54,141 nucleotides of DNA from Candidatus Binatia bacterium (GCA_022824615.1 JAJDZM010000152.1:1-54141), one strand, 5' to 3'; counted from the stretch's first letter, positions 32,744 through 43,115 are shown. The notes: generated by a model from the sequence alone, not told the origin. Numbers and translations: made by a program.

Positions 32744-34162
32744 GTGGGAGTTGCACTGCGCGCGCACGATATCTGTACCGCCACCGGAGGAAGGCTCAGG
32801 TGGGGACGTCAGGACACGCTTTTTACCTCGGTCAGCATAGATTCGCGTCACATCGCTCCCCAGGCGCTGTTCGTCCCGCTCGCTGGCGAACGGGTCAATG
32901 GGCATAGTTACATCCCGGCTGCGGTGGAGAGCGGCGCGGCCGGGTTTCTTTTTTCGCCGTCTTTCCCTGTCATGCTGCCGGATAATGCTACCGGCATTGA
33001 AGTCGCCGACCCGCTGCACGCCCTCCAAGCCCTTGCCACCTGGCATCGCCGTCGGCTGTCCGCGCGGGTGATTGGGATCGCCGGTAGCAACGGCAAGACA
33101 ACGACGAAAGAACTGATGGCCCAGGTCTTTACTGCTCAACGACCCACCCGAGCGACCCAGGGGAATCTGAACAATCACATCGGCCTGCCGTTGACTCTGC
33201 TGTGTGCCGCGCCGGAAGACGATTTTCTGGTCCTGGAAATGGGGACGAGCGGGCCCGGAGAGCTCACCCTGCTGGGTCGCTTTGCACGGCCTCATGTTGG
33301 GATTATTACCTCCATTAGCGAAGAACATATCGAGACGCTCGGTGATTTGGCCGGGGTGCTGGCCGCTGAAACCGAACTCCTGTCTGCCCTGCCGCCTGAC
33401 GGGGTAGCCATTATCAACGGCGACGATCCCGTGCTGCTAGCCGCGGTTCAGCAGCAGACCCGGTGCCGGATTGTCACGTTTGGGGAACAGCCTGCCAATC
33501 AGGTGCGGGCTTCGCAGATTCAGGTGTCGCGGACGGGGACGCGTTTTGAGCTGCACGTCCAGGGACAGCGCCGCCAGGTGCAACTGCCGCTCATCGGCTC
33601 CCATTGCGTCCCCGCCGCCCTCGCCACTATTGCCGCGGTTTTGGAGAACGGTTTGGACCTTGATGCGGCCTGCACAACGCTACGGACCGTCCAGGGGGCG
33701 CCCCGCCGTCTGGCTTCGCTCAGGGTGCCGGCCTATCAACTCACCGTGCTGGACGATTGCTATAATGCGAATCCAGCCTCCATGCAGCACGCGCTCCAGA
33801 CCGCCAATACGATTCGGCGCGCCGGCGAACGCCTGCTGCTCGTCTTAGGCGATATGCTCGAATTGGGAACAGTCAGCGAGTTGCGGCACGAAGAGATTGG
33901 GGCCTATGTCGCCGGGCTTAAACCTGCGCCAGATGCCTTGGTGACGGTTGGCCAGTACGCTCCGCAGCTTGCCGAAGCCACGGAGCGGGCCGGGCTCCCG
34001 GCCCAGGTCTTTCCTGACGCAACAGCAGCCGCCCCGTGCGTCCGTGCTCTGATACGGCAGGCCGACGGGCCGCAGCTCATGCTGGTCAAAGGCTCTCGCG
34101 GTGTGCATCTGGAGCATATATTGGAAGCGTTTGTTGATCGAAAAGAAAAGGAGAAAACATGA
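32744..34162 (+). CDS. murF: UDP-MurNAc-tripeptide-D-alanyl-D-alanine ligase
   Basis: 472 codons from a GTG. Substrate domain with [23 protein letters not shown] loop [41 protein letters not shown], and [15 protein letters not shown] in the C-terminal part, all typical of MurF. It adds D-Ala-D-Ala to the peptidoglycan precursor in the cytoplasm. It stands alone rather than in a division/cell-wall cluster. Its stop overlaps the purE start (ATGA). Other starts (TTG at 32742 region) are less likely. Confidence 0.93.
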   Translation: MGVALRAHDICTATGGRLRWGRQDTLFTSVSIDSRHIAPQALFVPLAGERVNGHSYIPAAVESGAAGFLFSPSFPVMLPDNATGIEVADPLHALQALATWHRRRLSARVIGIAGSNGKTTTKELMAQVFTAQRPTRATQGNLNNHIGLPLTLLCAAPEDDFLVLEMGTSGPGELTLLGRFARPHVGIITSISEEHIETLGDLAGVLAAETELLSALPPDGVAIINGDDPVLLAAVQQQTRCRIVTFGEQPANQVRASQIQVSRTGTRFELHVQGQRRQVQLPLIGSHCVPAALATIAAVLENGLDLDAACTTLRTVQGAPRRLASLRVPAYQLTVLDDCYNANPASMQHALQTANTIRRAGERLLLVLGDMLELGTVSELRHEEIGAYVAGLKPAPDALVTVGQYAPQLAEATERAGLPAQVFPDATAAAPCVRALIRQADGPQLMLVKGSRGVHLEHILEAFVDRKEKEKT

Positions 34163-34665
34163 CCCCTCAGATCGGTATTATCATGGGTAGTGACTCAGAC
34201 CTCGATACCATGAAAGAAGCGGCCAAAGTCTGCGAGGAGTTTGAGGTTGGATATGAAATCCGTGTCCTGTCCGCCCATCGGACGCCGCACGATGCCACCG
34301 ACTATGCGCGTCAGGCGGTTGAGCGGGGCCTCAAGGTCATCATTGCCGGGGCCGGGGGAGCCGCCCATCTGGCGGGGGTTGTTGCCGGCCATACCCCCCT
34401 GCCGGTTATTGGGGTGCCGATCAAGAGCGCGGCCTTAAGCGGCCAGGACTCTTTGCTGTCTATTGTTCAGATGCCGGCTGGCGTGCCGGTTGCGACCGTC
34501 GCTATTGATGGCGCCCGCAACGCCGGCCTGCTGGCGGTTCAAATCCTGGCAACCAGCAATGCCGGTCTGCTAGAACGGTTTCAGGCCTTCAAAGCCGAAC
34601 TGGTTGAAAAGACGCGAGACAAAGACCGGCGCTTACAGGAGCGCGTCAAGGCAGGTGGGCTGTAG
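34159..34665 (+). CDS. purE: N5-carboxyaminoimidazole ribonucleotide mutase
   Basis: 168 codons. Class I Pur[21 protein letters not shown], the active-site His in [15 protein letters not shown], and [20 protein letters not shown]. It interconverts N5-CAIR and CAIR in purine synthesis. AAGGAG lies 6 bases before the ATG, which overlaps the murF stop, so the pair is coupled. No purK is nearby. Confidence 0.95.
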   Translation: MTPQIGIIMGSDSDLDTMKEAAKVCEEFEVGYEIRVLSAHRTPHDATDYARQAVERGLKVIIAGAGGAAHLAGVVAGHTPLPVIGVPIKSAALSGQDSLLSIVQMPAGVPVATVAIDGARNAGLLAVQILATSNAGLLERFQAFKAELVEKTRDKDRRLQERVKAGGL

Positions 34666-34690
34666 GGGCAACCCCCTGTGGTTGCCCCTG
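34664..34690. repeat. Hairpin repeat TAGGGGCAACC...GGTTGCCCC after purE
   Basis: GGGGCAACC and GGTTGCCCC form a perfect 9-bp stem around CCCTGT. The repeat overlaps the purE TAG stop. A related hairpin begins with the same TAGGGGC at the stop codon at 45101. It may act as a processing or weak termination site. Confidence 0.65.
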
Positions 34691-34709
34691 CATTTCGGAG
34701 GGTATGCGT

Positions 34710-35948
34710 ATGATCTCCGTCCATGAGGCCCTGACTCAGATTTTGGAGACCGTCTCGCCGCTGGCCGGTGAGCGGATCAGCCTGTTTGAAGCAACCGGGC
34801 GCGTCCTGGCTGAGGAGGTCCAGTCGGTCCGCAAAGTCCCGCCGTTTACCAACTCCGCCATGGATGGTTATGCCGTGCGGCATGATGACATTCAGTCCGC
34901 CCAGGCAGACCAGCCCGTTGTGCTGCCTGTCCTGGAAGTCATTCAAGCCGGTGCCGTGCCAACCAAAACAGTCGAAGCCAAGACGGCGAGTAAAATCATG
35001 ACCGGGGCTGTCCTGCCGCCGGGCGCCGATACCGTCATCAAGGTCGAAGACACCCAGGAACAACCCGGCCAGGTGCTCATTCACAAGGCCGGTCCCAAGG
35101 GTAATAATGTACGCGCGAGCGGTGAGGACATCCAACCCGGCCAGACGATTCTCAAGTCGGGGCGGGTCCTTCGTCCGGCGGATATCGGGCTGCTGGCCTC
35201 GGTCGGACGCAGCTTTGTACTCGTTCATCAGCATCCCAGAGTCGCCATCTTGAGTACGGGCAATGAGCTGGCTGAAGTCGATATGCCGCTGCAACCGGGC
35301 CAGATTGTGAACTCCAACGCCTACACGCTGGCCGCGGCCGTGCGTGAGGCCGGCGGTCAGCCCGTTCCCTTGGCCATTGCCCGCGATAGCCTGGAAGAGA
35401 CGCGCGGCGCGCTCGAAGAGGCCGTGCGCCACGATGTGGTGCTGTCGACCGGTGGGGTGTCGGTTGGGGATTTTGATTTTGTCAAGGCGGCCATGGACGA
35501 TATTGGCATTGAGCGCCTGTTCTGGCGGGTCGCCCAAAAGCCGGGTAAGCCGCTGACGTTTGGCTTGCTCCGCGGACGACCGTATTTTGGGCTGCCGGGC
35601 AATCCGGTCTCCGCTCTGGTGTGTTTCTATCTCTACACCTGGGCCGCGCTACGCCGCATGGCCGGCTACCGCAAGCTCTTCTTTCCGACCGTTCAGGTCA
35701 CTCTTGGCGAAGATATTCCCAAGGCCCAGGGCCTGACAGAATTCGTCCGTTGCCAGTTGACCCGGAACGGGTCCGGCTATGCGGCGCATTCAACCGGCAC
35801 CCAGAGCTCCGGCGTCCTGAGTTCGCTCTCTCTCGGAGAGAGTCTGGTGATCGGCCCGCCCGAGATGGCGCTGCTCCGCAAGGGTACCACCGCGACGGCT
35901 ATTGTCCTTGATCGGGAAGAGCTCATGCCCGCCGAGCTGCCCTTTTAG
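34710..35948 (+). CDS. moeA: Molybdopterin molybdenumtransferase MoeA
   Basis: 412 codons from the ATG at 34710, chosen because GGAGGG lies 7 bases before it; the ATG at 34704 is too close to that site. Typical MoeA: PPFTNSAMDGYAVRHDD, IMTGAVLPPGADTVIKVED, VAILSTGNEL, STGGVSVGDFDFVKAA and GLPGNPVSALVCFYLY. It inserts molybdate into molybdopterin-AMP. Full length with the C-terminal domain. It follows purE in the same direction. Confidence 0.94.
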   Translation: MISVHEALTQILETVSPLAGERISLFEATGRVLAEEVQSVRKVPPFTNSAMDGYAVRHDDIQSAQADQPVVLPVLEVIQAGAVPTKTVEAKTASKIMTGAVLPPGADTVIKVEDTQEQPGQVLIHKAGPKGNNVRASGEDIQPGQTILKSGRVLRPADIGLLASVGRSFVLVHQHPRVAILSTGNELAEVDMPLQPGQIVNSNAYTLAAAVREAGGQPVPLAIARDSLEETRGALEEAVRHDVVLSTGGVSVGDFDFVKAAMDDIGIERLFWRVAQKPGKPLTFGLLRGRPYFGLPGNPVSALVCFYLYTWAALRRMAGYRKLFFPTVQVTLGEDIPKAQGLTEFVRCQLTRNGSGYAAHSTGTQSSGVLSSLSLGESLVIGPPEMALLRKGTTATAIVLDREELMPAELPF

Positions 35949-35996
35949 GCGATTCGGACACCCCCCCACCCGTTGACTTTCCCCAGGGCTTCTGAT

Positions 35997-36019
35997 TTGC
36001 AAAAAACTTCTTTTTGCAA
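35997..36019 (+). promoter_or_regulatory. Perfect stem-loop touching the ilvE ribosome site
   Basis: TTGCAAAAA and TTTTTGCAA are perfect 9-base complements around ACTTC. The 3' arm runs into the AAGGAGG ribosome site of ilvE, so the hairpin could affect its access. It could also be a small bidirectional terminator after moeA. Confidence 0.55.
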
Positions 36020-36029
36020 GGAGGCTTCT

Positions 36030-36944
36030 GTGGAAAACGGCAAAATCTGGATGGACGGTGAACTCGTTCCCTGGGACGAGGCAAAAGTCCATGTCCTCAC
36101 CCATACGCTCCACTACGGTGTGGGCGTATTTGAAGGCATTCGCTGCTATGCGGGTGAAGACGGTCGGTCCGGCGTTTTCCGCTTACCCGAACATATTGAG
36201 CGGCTGTTCGACTCGGCCCACATCCTCGGACTCACCATCCCTTTTTCCCAAGACGAAGTGTTGCAGGCTTGCCTGGAAACGGTTCGGGCCAATGACCTCA
36301 AGGAGTGTTATATCCGTCCGCTGGTCTTTGTGGGTGAGGGGGACCGCGGACTGCACGCCAGGACCAACCCGATTCGCGTTTCCATTGCGGCCTGGGCCTG
36401 GGGAGCTTATCTGGGCGAGGAAGGACTGCTCAAGGGCATTCGGGTCAAGACGTCGTCGTTTCAGCGCTTTCACGTCAATACCCTGATGACCAAGGCCAAG
36501 GCTGTCGGCACCTACCTGAATTCCATTCTTGCCGGTCAAGAGGTCTGGGCTCTGGGCTATGACGAGGCCCTGCTGCTCGACACCGACGGCTACGTGGCCG
36601 AAGGACCGGGAGAAAATATCTTTGTTGTCCGGCGGGGCAGGATCAAAACTCCGCCGCTCTCGTCTTCGCTCCTGCCCGGCATTACCCGCGATACCGCCAT
36701 CACCCTGCTGCGCGATATGGGCGTCCCGCTGGAAGAGGACCGGATCACCCGCGACGAGGTCTATCTTGCCGACGAGGTCTTTTTTACCGGCACGGCCGCA
36801 GAGGTGACGCCGATTCGCGAGCTCGATGACCGTGTAATCCGTGGGGAAACGCCCGGAGCGGTAACAAGAGAGCTCAAGGCCCGCTTCGATACCGTCATTA
36901 AAGGCACCAATCCAAAGTATAAGGATTGGCTGACCTATGTGTAG
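36030..36944 (+). CDS. ilvE: Branched-chain amino-acid aminotransferase
   Basis: 304 codons from a GTG with AAGGAGG 5 bases before. PLP fold-type IV enzyme: IWMDGELVPWDEAKVHVLTH, HYGVGVFEGIRCY, the PLP Lys in NTLMTKAKAVGTYLNS, EGPGENIFVV and FFTGTAAEVTPIRELD. It makes Val, Leu and Ile from their keto acids. Length matches family. The upstream frame from 35973 crosses the stem-loop and is not family sequence. Confidence 0.94.
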   Translation: MENGKIWMDGELVPWDEAKVHVLTHTLHYGVGVFEGIRCYAGEDGRSGVFRLPEHIERLFDSAHILGLTIPFSQDEVLQACLETVRANDLKECYIRPLVFVGEGDRGLHARTNPIRVSIAAWAWGAYLGEEGLLKGIRVKTSSFQRFHVNTLMTKAKAVGTYLNSILAGQEVWALGYDEALLLDTDGYVAEGPGENIFVVRRGRIKTPPLSSSLLPGITRDTAITLLRDMGVPLEEDRITRDEVYLADEVFFTGTAAEVTPIRELDDRVIRGETPGAVTRELKARFDTVIKGTNPKYKDWLTYV

Positions 36945-37015
36945 AATTGGGGATTGGGATTTGGGGGTTGGGGATTGGCCCCGAACCCCTAATCCCTGAC
37001 CTCCAGCCCCCTCCT
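36945..37015. repeat. Inverted short tandem repeat (TTGGGGATTGGG units) between ilvE and the VWA gene
   Basis: ATTGGGGATTGGGATTTGGG then GGTTGGGGATTGG, followed by CCCCGAACCCCTAATCCCTG and ACCTCCAGCCCC: two blocks of heptamer-like tandems facing each other. It fills the whole gap before the VWA start codon, which therefore has no normal ribosome site. Confidence 0.75.
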
Positions 37016-37020
37016 CATCC

Positions 37021-40000
37021 ATGTCCTCCGTTCGAAATCTGTGGTTTGATAGCCGTCATTTGTTCGGTGATGAACGAGGCCAAGCCCTGTTGGCCGAACT
37101 CGACGCCCTGCCGTCCCCGGCCCGGGAGACTCTGCTGGCAGCAGGTGATCGGCTGGCGGATAGCTCTCTCACCCTGGCTCAGGTGTTCTGCCGCAGCGCA
37201 CCGGCTGCCTGGCACACGTTTGGGGAGGATGGGTTTGCGCGCTGGGTGCGGGTTGGCGAACGATTTGTTCGGGACGAGCCGACCTCGCGTGAAGGGGCCG
37301 TGGCGTATTTTTCCATCCCTCCTGACGTGCTTGACCGGCTCGGCTGGGAGCAGGTCGAGGCGTGGGCCGCCATCGGGCGTGAAGTCCTTCAGGTTTCGCG
37401 CCGCCTGGGCGCGCAATTCTTGCAGACCTCGGCGCCGTTGCTGCCGATTCTGCCAGCTCCGCTCAAAGACCGTCTGCGCGCTTGGGCAAAGCACGGGAGT
37501 GCGCTGCTCAGGCAAAAAGGCTGGAAGGGCGAGTTTCTGGCGCTCTCCTATTTTTCCGCAGCCCCGACCGCTCTGCCCGTTCTGAGCCCGGAAGAGATGC
37601 GGGAATGGGCCGTCTTAGGCGTGCTCGTCCAGGATTCCGGCCCCTGGACATTTTACACGACACTGCCCAGCGGCTTTGCCGAGCTGACCGCAAAGATCCG
37701 CCTCCAATTATTAGTGGACTGTCAGGCTGCGGCCAACCATTCGCCCGCCGCGGCCGAAGCCATCTTTGCGCAACTCTCGGCTGTGCTGGCCGGGTTGCCA
37801 CCCGCTCTCCGGACTTTTTTGCTGGCCATCCTGGCACCGGTGATCCGCTCCGACCCTGAGGCTCTACTCTCGCTCTTTCCTCTCATGGCCCCTTGCCTCA
37901 ACGCGATTGAGAGCGTCCAGCGTCCGGCACTGCGTAAGGCATTGGTCGCTCTGGCCCAGGATTTTGCGCCCGGCATTCCTCCGGCTATCCGGACCTTACC
38001 CCGAGCCTATGAGGAAGCCGGCGAGCAGCGTTTGCTGGAATGGATCGCCACGGGACGCGACATCGGGCGTACCCGCCCGGAAGCGGGGGTGACATTTTTT
38101 GCCCTGGAATCGCGGACCAGCCTGCGCGTCCTGCGACACGACGACACCGGAGTCAATCTGGAAGAAGTCCAGGAAGTGTTGCGTAAGTATATCCAGATGT
38201 TGTCCGGCTGGGCGGCAGGTATCGAGCGCCAGGAATTCTTCTCCTATCCGCCGGCGCTGGAAGAATTTCCCGTTCCCGGAGACGCCATCCCTTTGCCGGC
38301 TCGAATCGACCTTTTTCCAACATATGAGGAGAATTTCAGACTCTTTCGCGCCCTGGCCATGTTGCAGGCCGGCCGGCGCGAGTTTGGCACCTACGACTTT
38401 CGCCTGGAACGCTTGTGGCCACAGCTCTCAGAGGAAGTCCGCCAGCTCAGCGAAGCTTCAGGTCCACCCACCGGCGGTCTGGGCGCTTTCTTTGCCTGTT
38501 TCCCGCACCCCCAGGTGATCGAAGCCCTTTTTCTACTCGTGGAAACGCGCCGCGTGACCCACCGGGTCGGCCAGTCCTATCGCGGATTGCGCTCGGACCT
38601 CGAATGGTTAAACATCATATCCCTGCCCTCGCTCCTGCCCGAAACCCTGCGGACACTCTTCGCTACTCTGACCCTCCCCCCGCAGCCGTCTCACACGGTG
38701 TATGATTCGGCCCGGTGGGCAGCCGATACGTATCAGCGCATTCTGTCCTCTCTGGTGATGGTGCAGCCTCAAGAGCAGGACCCGGCCTCGTTTGAGGCCG
38801 CGCTGTTTGAAAAAATGACCGGCGATGCGCTCATTGACCCGGACATGACCGATGACAGTCCGCCGCTGGCAGAAGATATGCCGGAATTACCTCAGTTGAC
38901 ATTAGAACCCGAGGAAGATGACGATACCGGCGGCGCGCCCCTTTCCCCGGAAGAGCTCAAAGCCCTGCTTGAAGCCGGCATAGAACTCAACATCCGCCAG
39001 GGCAAGCCGGACAGCCTGAACCCGCAGGGCTTATATATTACGGACCTGGACGGCAAGCTGCCGGCCCACTCCGACCCGGATACGCTCCTGCCCGACAATG
39101 GGACGGTGATGAGTACCGGACGCCGAAGAGAGCGGCAGGAAGCGCTGACCTTTTTCTATGACGAGTGGGATTATCATATTGCCGATTATCGCGCGCGCTG
39201 GTGCCGGCTGCGTGAAATTGTGCTCAGCGGCGATGCGGGCGAGTTTTTTGCCAAGACCCTGGGCGACTACGTTGCCCTCACCCCGGCCATCAAGGCCGAG
39301 TTTCAACGCATCCGTCCCGAGCAGTACCGACTCGTGCGCGGACTTGAGGACGGCGAGGAATTTGATCTGAACGCGGTGGTGACGGCAGTTAGCGACCGCC
39401 GGGCACGGCTCGCGCCCTCGCCCAAGGTCTACACCACCAAACGCCAGACCGAGCGGGATGTTGCAGCCCTGTTTCTGTTGGATATGAGCGCCTCAACAGA
39501 CGAGCCCGTGGTGCCGCTGCCACCCTCGTATAGGCAGGACGACCCGGACGACTGGCTGGCCGCGTGGAAGAAAAAACCCGCGGAGCCGCAGCCCAAGCCA
39601 CGTCGCATTATTGATGTCACCAAAGAAGCCCTGGTTTTGATGGCGGAAGCGCTGGAGGAGATCGGTGACGCCTATGCGGTCTACGGTTTTTCCGGTCAGG
39701 GCCGTGACAATGTCGAGTTCTATCACGTCAAATCCTTCACCGAGCCTCTCTCTCCGACCATTAAGGGTCGGATCGGCGCGATTGAACCCAAGCGTTCGAC
39801 CCGGATGGGTCCGGCCATTCGTCACTCCCTGGAAAAGCTGAAAGATATCGCCTGTCGGGTCAAGCTCCTGGTTTTGCTCAGCGATGGCTTTCCCCAGGAC
39901 ATGGACTACGGCACTGACCGGCGCTCAGCCGCTTACGGCATTCAGGACACCATGATGGCGCTGCGCGAGGCCGACCAGGCCGGCGTGCTGACCTTCTGTC

Positions 40001-40140
40001 TAACCATCGATAAGGCCGGCCATGATTATCTGCGGGACATGTGCGCGCCCTCCCGCTATATGGTTCTCGAAGACGTGACATCCCTTCCCACGGAACTGCC
40101 AAAAGTATATCAACGCTACATCCGGCCCTGGCAGACCTGA
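37021..40140 (+). CDS. NorD/CbbO-type von Willebrand factor A domain protein
   Basis: 1039 codons. The first 650 residues are helical and unassigned apart from general likeness to NorD/CbbO proteins. An acidic stretch (about 615-650, [16 protein letters not shown]) leads to a conserved region ([20 protein letters not shown]) and a C-terminal VWA domain (about 815-1035) with MIDAS motif LDMSAST, a Thr in [12 protein letters not shown] and Asp in [16 protein letters not shown]. Such proteins work with a MoxR-type AAA+ ATPase (NorQ/CbbQ) to activate a metalloenzyme. No MoxR, NOR or Rubisco gene lies in the window, so the partner is unknown. No ribosome site precedes the ATG. Confidence 0.82.
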   Translation: MSSVRNLWFDSRHLFGDERGQALLAELDALPSPARETLLAAGDRLADSSLTLAQVFCRSAPAAWHTFGEDGFARWVRVGERFVRDEPTSREGAVAYFSIPPDVLDRLGWEQVEAWAAIGREVLQVSRRLGAQFLQTSAPLLPILPAPLKDRLRAWAKHGSALLRQKGWKGEFLALSYFSAAPTALPVLSPEEMREWAVLGVLVQDSGPWTFYTTLPSGFAELTAKIRLQLLVDCQAAANHSPAAAEAIFAQLSAVLAGLPPALRTFLLAILAPVIRSDPEALLSLFPLMAPCLNAIESVQRPALRKALVALAQDFAPGIPPAIRTLPRAYEEAGEQRLLEWIATGRDIGRTRPEAGVTFFALESRTSLRVLRHDDTGVNLEEVQEVLRKYIQMLSGWAAGIERQEFFSYPPALEEFPVPGDAIPLPARIDLFPTYEENFRLFRALAMLQAGRREFGTYDFRLERLWPQLSEEVRQLSEASGPPTGGLGAFFACFPHPQVIEALFLLVETRRVTHRVGQSYRGLRSDLEWLNIISLPSLLPETLRTLFATLTLPPQPSHTVYDSARWAADTYQRILSSLVMVQPQEQDPASFEAALFEKMTGDALIDPDMTDDSPPLAEDMPELPQLTLEPEEDDDTGGAPLSPEELKALLEAGIELNIRQGKPDSLNPQGLYITDLDGKLPAHSDPDTLLPDNGTVMSTGRRRERQEALTFFYDEWDYHIADYRARWCRLREIVLSGDAGEFFAKTLGDYVALTPAIKAEFQRIRPEQYRLVRGLEDGEEFDLNAVVTAVSDRRARLAPSPKVYTTKRQTERDVAALFLLDMSASTDEPVVPLPPSYRQDDPDDWLAAWKKKPAEPQPKPRRIIDVTKEALVLMAEALEEIGDAYAVYGFSGQGRDNVEFYHVKSFTEPLSPTIKGRIGAIEPKRSTRMGPAIRHSLEKLKDIACRVKLLVLLSDGFPQDMDYGTDRRSAAYGIQDTMMALREADQAGVLTFCLTIDKAGHDYLRDMCAPSRYMVLEDVTSLPTELPKVYQRYIRPWQT

Positions 40141-40169
40141 GCCAGCCGGGATCACATGGAGGACATAAT

Positions 40170-40940
40170 ATGGATATTCAGACGAGTGTGGCAGTCGTCA
40201 CCGGTGGCGGTTCCGGCTTGGGCGAAGCAACGGCGCGGACGCTGGCAGCCCAAGGGGCCAGCGTGGCGGTGCTGGACCTGAGTAAATCGAACGGCGCCGC
40301 CATTGCCGAAGAACTCGGGGGAAATGCCGCGTTTCTTGAAGCGGATGTGACGAATGACGAGCAATTGGCAGCAGCCCTTACCCAGGCGGCCGACCGCTTT
40401 GGTGCTATCCACGTCGCGGTCAACTGCGCCGGCATCGCCACCGCCGGCCGAACCTTGGGCAAAGGCAACGAACCGCTCAACCTCGGACCGTTCCGCAAAA
40501 CCATAGAGGTCAACCTCATCGGTACGTTTAACGTGATTCGCTTTGCTGCCTCGCACATGGCGAACAATACGCCGAACGCCGACGGTGAGCGCGGCGTTAT
40601 CATCAACACGGCCTCGGTTGCGGCCTTTGACGGGCAGATCGGGCAGGCGGCCTATTCGGCCTCAAAAGGAGGGGTTGTCGGCATGACGCTGCCGATTGCG
40701 CGTGACCTGTCTCGCACCGGTATTCGCTGCTGTACCATCGCGCCAGGGATTTTTGAGACACCGATGCTGATGGGGCTGCCCGAGCCGGCCCGGCAGGCGC
40801 TCGGGGCCAGCGTGCCCTTTCCGCAACGTCTGGGCCGTCCGGCAGAATACGCCGCCCTGGCCTGCCAGATCATCGAGAACGCCATGTTAAATGGTGAAAC
40901 CATTCGGCTTGACGGTGCCATCCGCATGGCGCCCAAATAG
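40170..40940 (+). CDS. Short-chain dehydrogenase, 3-hydroxyacyl-CoA dehydrogenase type 2-like
   Basis: 256 codons from the ATG at 40170 (ATGGAGGAC upstream). Rossmann motif [26 protein letters not shown], catalytic Ser in [10 protein letters not shown], and YSASKGG with Tyr and Lys. The sequence around [17 protein letters not shown] and [18 protein letters not shown] is close to the HSD17B10/FadB2-like group that oxidises 3-hydroxyacyl-CoAs with NAD+. Substrate is inferred. The family III CoA-transferase and acyl-CoA-dehydrogenase-like genes in the window are possible functional companions. Confidence 0.88.
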   Translation: MDIQTSVAVVTGGGSGLGEATARTLAAQGASVAVLDLSKSNGAAIAEELGGNAAFLEADVTNDEQLAAALTQAADRFGAIHVAVNCAGIATAGRTLGKGNEPLNLGPFRKTIEVNLIGTFNVIRFAASHMANNTPNADGERGVIINTASVAAFDGQIGQAAYSASKGGVVGMTLPIARDLSRTGIRCCTIAPGIFETPMLMGLPEPARQALGASVPFPQRLGRPAEYAALACQIIENAMLNGETIRLDGAIRMAPK

Positions 40941-40950
40941 CCGACCCCCC

Positions 40951-40980
40951 AAGCGGGCAGGATGCCCGCGCTCCCAGGAA
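40951..40980. repeat. Hairpin repeat GCGGGCAGGATGCCCGC
   Basis: GCGGGCA and TGCCCGC pair around GGA, followed by GCTCCCAGG. The ATG inside the hairpin at 40962 is in frame with rlmE but belongs to the repeat. Similar short palindromes are common extragenic repeats. Confidence 0.55.
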
Positions 40981-40988
40981 AATGGTTC

Positions 40989-41588
40989 GTGGCTTACAAA
41001 CGCAAGGACGCCTTCTATAAAAAAGCCAAGCAGGAAGGCTATCGATCCCGCGCGGCGTATAAACTCCTGGAACTCAACCGCGCCTGGCGCTTTTTACGGC
41101 CGGGAAACTGGGTCGTTGATCTCGGTGCGTGGCCGGGCGGCTGGGTCCAGGTCGCGGCCAAGGCGGTTGAGCCGTCCGGGCGGGTGCTGGGCATCGATCT
41201 GGTCAAGCTGGAGCCCCTCCCGCTTGCCAGTGTCACCCTGGTGCAAGGCGATGTCACCGACCCGGAGCAGCAGCACGCCCTCCTCGCCACTCTGGGCCGC
41301 CCGGCCGATGTCGTCCTCTCGGACATGGCGCCCAAGCTGAGTGGAGTGCGCGAAGCCGATGACGCCCGCGTCTCCGCCTTATGCCAGACCGCTCTGAGCT
41401 GCTGCGGCCCCCTGCTGAGGCCAGGCGGTATCTTATTCCTCAAGACCTTTATGAGTGCGGAATATCAGCCTTTTGTCACGACGTTACGCTCCGTCTTCAA
41501 GACGGTCAAAACGTCTCGTCCGGAAGCGACGCGCAAGGGCTCGGCCGAAGTCTATGTGCTGGCGAGCGGCAGAAGAAAGACGGTTTGA
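40989..41588 (+). CDS. rlmE: Ribosomal RNA large-subunit 2'-O-methyltransferase
   Basis: 199 codons from a GTG with AGGAA 8 bases before; a repeat-borne ATG at 40962 would add nine residues. RlmE/FtsJ family: KKAKQEGYRSRAAYKLLEL with the first catalytic Lys, SAM loop VVDLGAWPGGWVQVAA, catalytic Asp in VVLSDMAPKLSGV and Lys in LFLKTF. It 2'-O-methylates the A-loop uridine of 23S rRNA. The AxPGGW motif is intact and length normal. Confidence 0.92.
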   Translation: MAYKRKDAFYKKAKQEGYRSRAAYKLLELNRAWRFLRPGNWVVDLGAWPGGWVQVAAKAVEPSGRVLGIDLVKLEPLPLASVTLVQGDVTDPEQQHALLATLGRPADVVLSDMAPKLSGVREADDARVSALCQTALSCCGPLLRPGGILFLKTFMSAEYQPFVTTLRSVFKTVKTSRPEATRKGSAEVYVLASGRRKTV

Positions 41589-41625
41589 CAGCCTGTCGGG
41601 GCTAGGATATGACCGACGGGCCTTA

Positions 41626-41712
41626 ATTGAGTCTATTGGGTCGGTTGAGTCATTGTGTCCATTGCGTCTTGACCCAAAAGACCCAAAAAACTCCAAAGAC
41701 CCAAAGGACCCG
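41626..41712. repeat. 9-mer inverted repeat block 5 (before the FG-GAP gene)
   Basis: TTGAGTCTA, TTGGGTCGG and TTGAGTCAT units are followed by GACCCAAAA, GACCCAAAA and GACCCAAAG. The block ends two bases before the ATG of the FG-GAP protein, taking the place of a normal ribosome site. Confidence 0.85.
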
Positions 41713-41713
41713 T

Positions 41714-43108
41714 ATGTGGCATGCTTCGTTTCTCTGGCTGAGCGTCTTGCTCTTCCTCTGCGGCCCGACCTGGGCGAGTCCGGAAATTCGTATCCTGGAC
41801 ACCCCGAATCGGCTGCTCTTTTCCGGTTTCTCTTCCGCCTTATCCACGCTAGGCGATGTCAATGGCGACGCGATCCCCGATTATATTGTCGGCGCGTACG
41901 AGCAAACCTGGGACGGGAATAACCACCAGGGCCGGGCCTTTATTTTCGACGGTCAGACCGGCAAGCTCTTGTTGGAGTTGGACAACCCGCATCCCCAGGC
42001 CGATGCCGCGTTTGGATTTTCCGTTGCCGCGGCCGGTGACGTGAATCAGGACGGCGTACCGGATTGCATTATTGGCGCCTTCGGCCAGGGCGAAGCCGGC
42101 AGTGCGGAGGCGCTGGTCTTTGGCTGGACTGCCGAGGACGGCAGCGAATACAACGTGAGTAAACGCGTGGGCAGTGGACAGGCCTTTGTCTTTAGTGGCC
42201 GTGACGGGCAGCTCCTCCGCTCCCTCGAAGCGCCCCAGCAAAGCGCGGGCGCGGGGTTTGGCTGGTCCGTCGCCTCGGCAGGGGATCTGGACGGAGACGG
42301 TATGCCCGAGTTCATTGTCGGCGCACACAGCCAGGACAACGAAGGCCGAGTGTTTGTCTTCAGGGGCCGCGATGGCACTCCCTTCCACACCCTTGCTCCG
42401 CCGCCCGATTCTGGCGCCGAAGGCTTTGGCTGGACGGTCAACTCGACGGGCGATCTGAACCGCGATGGCATCCCGGATATTGCTGTCGGTGCGCCCTACT
42501 CCAGCATCGAGGGCCGGAGCACGCAGGGACGGGCCTATGTGTATAGCGGCGCAGATGGCAGCCTGCTGTACCCCATCGACCATCCTCAGCCACAGGCCGG
42601 CGCGTCGTTCGGCTGGTATGTTACCTCGGCCGGAGATTTGAATGAGGACAGCGTTCCGGACTTGCTCATTGGTGCGCCCTATCAGGATGTCGGCGCAGCC
42701 GCCGCCCAGGGGGTGGCCTTTGCCTTTAGTGGGACCGACGGAAGCCGCCTGCTGACTTTCCACGACCCGGCCCCACGCCCCTCGGCCGGGTTCGGCTGGA
42801 TCATGTCCGCCATACCGGATGTGAACACGGATGAGGTCCCCGAAATCATGATCGGCGCCCCGTTTCAGAAGGTTGATGAGTTTCACATCCAGGGAGAAGT
42901 CTTTCTCTATAACGGCCGCGACGGCCGCCATCTGATGACCTTTGACAACCCCTATCCGCACCAGGGTTCGATGTTCGGCTATGCGCTGGCCTCTCCCGGC
43001 GATATTAATGCCGACCACATTCCGGAGTTTGTTTTCGGGGCGCCGGGTCAACACATCATGGATAAGCCGGCCGTTGGTCGCGCCTTTCTGTTTGTGTCCC
43101 AGCGTTAG
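41714..43108 (+). CDS. Exported FG-GAP (integrin-alpha-like) beta-propeller protein
   Basis: 464 codons. Signal peptide MWHASFLWLSVLLFLCGPTWA, then seven FG-GAP blades, each with a calcium-binding DxNxDxxPD/E loop (DVNGDAIPD, DVNQDGVPD, DLDGDGMPE, DLNRDGIPD, DLNEDSVPD, DVNTDEVPE, DINADHIPE) about 55-65 residues apart. Seven blades make a closed propeller, so the protein looks complete. It would be secreted or periplasmic and bind calcium; its ligand is unknown. An in-frame upstream ATG at 41627 is inside a repeat block and lacks a signal sequence. Confidence 0.85.
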   Translation: MWHASFLWLSVLLFLCGPTWASPEIRILDTPNRLLFSGFSSALSTLGDVNGDAIPDYIVGAYEQTWDGNNHQGRAFIFDGQTGKLLLELDNPHPQADAAFGFSVAAAGDVNQDGVPDCIIGAFGQGEAGSAEALVFGWTAEDGSEYNVSKRVGSGQAFVFSGRDGQLLRSLEAPQQSAGAGFGWSVASAGDLDGDGMPEFIVGAHSQDNEGRVFVFRGRDGTPFHTLAPPPDSGAEGFGWTVNSTGDLNRDGIPDIAVGAPYSSIEGRSTQGRAYVYSGADGSLLYPIDHPQPQAGASFGWYVTSAGDLNEDSVPDLLIGAPYQDVGAAAAQGVAFAFSGTDGSRLLTFHDPAPRPSAGFGWIMSAIPDVNTDEVPEIMIGAPFQKVDEFHIQGEVFLYNGRDGRHLMTFDNPYPHQGSMFGYALASPGDINADHIPEFVFGAPGQHIMDKPAVGRAFLFVSQR

Positions 43109-43115
43109 GGGGCGA

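Noticed and set aside
35959..36000. A promoter using TTGACT near 35973 for ilvE
   Set aside because: No acceptable -10 follows at 16-18 bases; the nearby stem-loop and ribosome site are better supported.
40041..40169. A longer SDR start at 40041 inside the VWA gene end
   Set aside because: The Rossmann fold begins immediately after the ATG at 40170, which has its own ribosome site; the extension is out-of-frame VWA sequence.
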